Origin: Podila epigama
Taxonomy: Eukaryota; Mortierellomycota; Mortierellomycetes; Mortierellales; Mortierellaceae
Length of the DNA stretch: 11,281 bases
Assembly: GCA_015679605.1 (NCBI GenBank)
Contig: JAAAVE010000245.1
Span: 4,588-15,868, forward strand
Direction of reading: 5' to 3'
Of this stretch, positions 8,777-11,281 are shown one piece after another. The position numbers and the translations under genes were made by a program. The notes beneath the pieces were generated by a model. The model had not been told where the DNA came from. It saw only the letters and a list, made by a program, of their open reading frames with translations, and searched no databases. The first letter of the stretch is position 1. Each line of letters starts with the position of its first letter.

Positions 8777-8952
8777 CCTTGTCAAAGATTTTTCATTCAC
8801 TCAAAAAAAACAAAAAAAAACGTGATAGACAGACAGCAAGGAGAAAGAGTGTAATAAATTCTTTTCTTTTCTTTCTCATGTTATGATATGATTCGAAAAA
8901 AGTAGCAGCACCCCAAGATTCACTTGGTAAGGATTTTATAACCATGTTGGTT
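8777..8952. terminator. Convergent 3' region between the Gln/His-rich and beta-helix genes
   Basis: These 176 bp hold two A-runs (about 8802-8820) and AATAAA at 8853-8858 on the + strand, suited to ending the upstream gene. On the - strand only a non-canonical TATAAAA-like element lies shortly after the beta-helix stop codon. No coding sequence is seen. Confidence 0.5.
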
Positions 8953-11213
8953 TTACATGGCATCGTCGACTTTGCTTCCGTCTTCAACAGCTATACCATC
9001 GTCCTCTTGAGTCTCTGGTTCAGCCCAATCAGGCCAAGCAGACGCCTCGTTCGCTTGAATTTCCTCTGCTGTCGCCATTCTCGGCGTCAAGGGTGCTGGA
9101 TATTTATTCTTACCTTGGACACCAACATAACTCTCGACCATCCGCGCAACATCCTCATTTCCTCCCAATCGTGCTACCAGCTGAGACCAGTACAATGAGC
9201 GTGGGATCTTGCCATAGTCTGATGGGTCGGGCGTCAACACCGTCGCCTCGTCACCCTCAAACTTGAGACCAGCTCTTGCAACCGCAGGGCTACGAAAACC
9301 AATCACCCAATTGGTGCCCCCCGGAGGCGACTGAAATGTTCCGATATGTTGGGCCGCACATCGGTAAATGACATGGAAAACACCTGGCCATCCTTGACCT
9401 GCACCCATCCATTTACGGTTCCGAACATTGATGATTGCGCTACGGACATTGTCATAAAGAGACCCAGTCGTCCAACGATCTACAGGTAATTCAATGCGAT
9501 GAATAGCATCCAAACACACATACACACGCGCAAAGAATTAGTTGAAGAGTCCAAATTATTGAAAAATTGTAGCCTCCAAATTTACTCAACAAGAGCAACA
9601 AAGGGTACATACCATGTGGACCAGCTTCATTGTTGGCACGAATACCTTCCGAATCCACAAAGACATTCGGTCCTAGAGTCTTGGAGCCTGTGATAAAGTC
9701 ATGTCTTGCATCGGCGGCAAAACATCGCTTGACCAGCCCTTGTTGGCCATGCAGCATATACATATACCGGCGGCCACCCTCTGAGCGGAGCGAGACTGGA
9801 TTCATGATAGCACAGTCCTGTACGGTGACGTGCCTGGAGTTCTGAGCCACATTAATGCCCGAAGCAAAGTACCGGGTCCGAATATCAGCTGCCCAGCAAT
9901 GTTCGCAATGATCAATCGTCACCGCAAACCAGGCATGACGCTCATCCTCACGATTCGTGGGGGAGTGTTCTGACCAGAGGGCCATATTTTCGATACCAAC
10001 GTCAGTTGGGATCTCTGTTTCGCGTTCCAAATGATACACGACGCCGCTGCCATAAATCGGGTCCATGTTCATGGTTAGAGGAATGTCAATGTTTAGATAA
10101 CCTGGCATCCAGTTAGGGTCGTCCTCCGCCCCGACATCTTCTTCTTCTTCTTCTTCATCCTCCCCTTGTTCACCATCGTTCACATCCTCTTTTACCGGCT
10201 TTGTCCACCAGTGGTCAGATGTAGTGGTAGTAGTCGTGTTGTTGTCTAATTCGACGCGTTGTTGACCAGGTACAACCAGGGTATCTGGATGCCATCCAAG
10301 ATACGCCTCCATCTCTCGATCGATTCGCTCCATGCGCACAGGACTCATCGCATATTGTTGCAATTGAGCCTCTTGTTGAGCCCTCTCCGCGTCTTCTTTT
10401 GCAGTCTCCAGTTTACTATGACCCCGAACACGTTCCTTCCAACTTTTCCCCTGCTTATTCTTATTCTTTTTCTTGGCCATAAACACATGAGCTCCTTGCG
10501 TGAATGCAAACTGTGCAGCCGACTTTGCCTCGTCGCGTGACCGCTGTTCAATCGACTCAATCTTGCGTACATACCGCAGGTTGAACTCATTTGGATACCA
10601 ATTCTTGGTCCGGCTTGGGTTATCTTCTCGAGGTGGGATATGGTCCGTACCTAGCCGTTTGATCCAAGTATCCTTTGCACGACGCTCAATTACCACTTCT
10701 TCTCCAACGTGAAAGTTGGCAATGTTCTTGACTGGCACTCGACGCGTGCCCGAAGGAATATACTCGTCTGCCACCTGTGTCTCGTCCTGGACCACGAACT
10801 TGTTTATTGGACGCATCGCCTTGTCCGTCTCATGCTGAGCCAAATAATCAGGTGTCCCCTGAAAGGAAGGGTCAAGCAAGCCGTGGAGATAAATGAAATC
10901 ATGCTGGAAATCACCTGTAGCGAGGAGGATGGTACCATTGGCTTGGTTACCTTCGCCTCGTAGAACGACTCCACTGTTCTTTAAGATGAGAGACCCGCTG
11001 ACACGGTAAAACCCAGCTTGGAGGAGGACTGCTCCACGGACTTGAATTTGGGTTGTGCCATCACGTAACAAGAGTGGGCGTAAAGGTTGACGGCCCACAT
11101 GGTCAATTGCATTCTGAATCCGGGCGCGATCATCCACAGTCGGGTCCGCAGATGGTTGTAAGGTGATCATCACAGGGACTTGTGGCAATGGTACATGGCC
11201 ACACCTATAACCT
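8953..11213 (-). CDS. Pectin-lyase-like right-handed beta-helix protein (5' partial)
   Basis: Two exons are visible: 11213-9613 and 9479-8953 (2128 nt, about 709 residues), joined by a 133-bp phase-1 intron (GTATGT...GTAG) that rebuilds AGPHDRWTTGSLYDNV. The 5' part lies beyond the window: the frame has no ATG at its start, and an acceptor (ctactcag) at 11214 opens on GYRCGHVPLPQVP. The N-terminal part (DPTVDDRARIQNAIDHV, then LLQAGFYRVSGSLILKNSGVVLRGEG) is typical of pectate-lyase-3 / polygalacturonase-like beta-helix domains. Further helix rungs run from DVGIENM through INVAQNSRHVTVQDC to FITGSKTLGPNVF. Proteins of this architecture are often secreted and bind or cut polysaccharides, but the activity here is unknown. 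A charged insertion interrupts the fold at about 10105-10560. The C-terminus is acidic. No signal peptide can be judged without the missing exon. Confidence 0.82.
10105..10560 (-). other. Charged low-complexity insertion inside the beta-helix protein
   Basis: Between NLRYVRKIESIE and YLNIDIPLTMNMD, which would read as adjacent strands of the fold, about 150 residues intervene. They include a Lys-rich patch (AKKKNKNKQGKSWKERV), an Ala/Gln/Glu-rich probable helix, a short Thr run and a Glu/Asp-rich patch with six consecutive Glu. The frame stays open throughout, so it is annotated as coding, but an unrecognised in-frame intron within it cannot be excluded. Confidence 0.5.
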
Positions 11214-11281
11214 CTGAGTAGTTGAAATTGGAGGGCGGGGGAGAAGTGGTGAGCTGCGAGTCCACTTTTTTAAGAAGAATC
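11214..11281 (-). other. Probable intron 3' part of the beta-helix gene, at the window edge
   Basis: On the - strand this is a pyrimidine-rich tract (ttctcccccgccctcc) followed by caactactcag, a good 3' splice site. Its in-frame sequence reaches a stop codon without an ATG, so the true start must lie in an exon outside the window. Confidence 0.55.

Overview
This window is nuclear DNA from a filamentous fungus, most likely an early-diverging lineage such as Mortierellomycota. That placement is an inference from gene structure and composition, not from a database match. The supporting signs are GT-AG introns of 113-164 bp (plus one of 781 bp), fungal-type gene families, moderate GC content, and many microsatellites and homopolymer tracts. 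There are also long runs of Gln, Thr, Ser and His in the coding regions. I see no tRNA, rRNA, transposon or CRISPR array.

Layout, left to right. (1) A three-exon + strand gene (244-1611) encodes a 157-residue HIT-family protein resembling HINT3. (2) Convergent to it, a three-exon - strand gene (4258-1950) encodes a 667-residue sterol O-acyltransferase (ARE/SOAT, MBOAT superfamily). (3) A spacer of about 1.9 kb (4259-6143) is strongly pyrimidine-rich on the SOAT sense strand and holds short repeats and one weak, unrecognised coding-like stretch. (4) A possible 42-residue single-pass membrane micro-protein lies at 6272-6144 (-), just downstream of (5) a two-exon - strand gene (7014-6339) for a 171-residue four-helix DUF1772 membrane protein. 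(6) A 493-bp divergent promoter region carries about 11 CCAT units followed by CCTT-type repeats. (7) A single-exon + strand gene (7508-8776) encodes a 422-residue, mostly disordered Gln/His/Ser-rich protein I do not recognise. (8) Convergent to it, a - strand gene entering from the right edge (11213-8953 visible) encodes a pectin-lyase-like right-handed beta-helix protein. It lacks its first exon(s) and carries a charged, low-complexity insertion of roughly 150 residues.

The exon joins were deduced by hand from splice consensus, reading-frame continuity and family motifs. All of them preserve frame: HIT 111+185+178 nt, SOAT 932+471+601 nt, DUF1772 199+317 nt, beta-helix 1601+527 nt in the window.

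The genes do not form an obvious pathway or cluster. SOAT (sterol ester storage at the ER) and the DUF1772 protein are both membrane proteins but are not evidently linked. The observations most worth a second look are the 42-residue membrane micro-ORF, the large insertion in the beta-helix protein, and that protein's bacterial-looking architecture.
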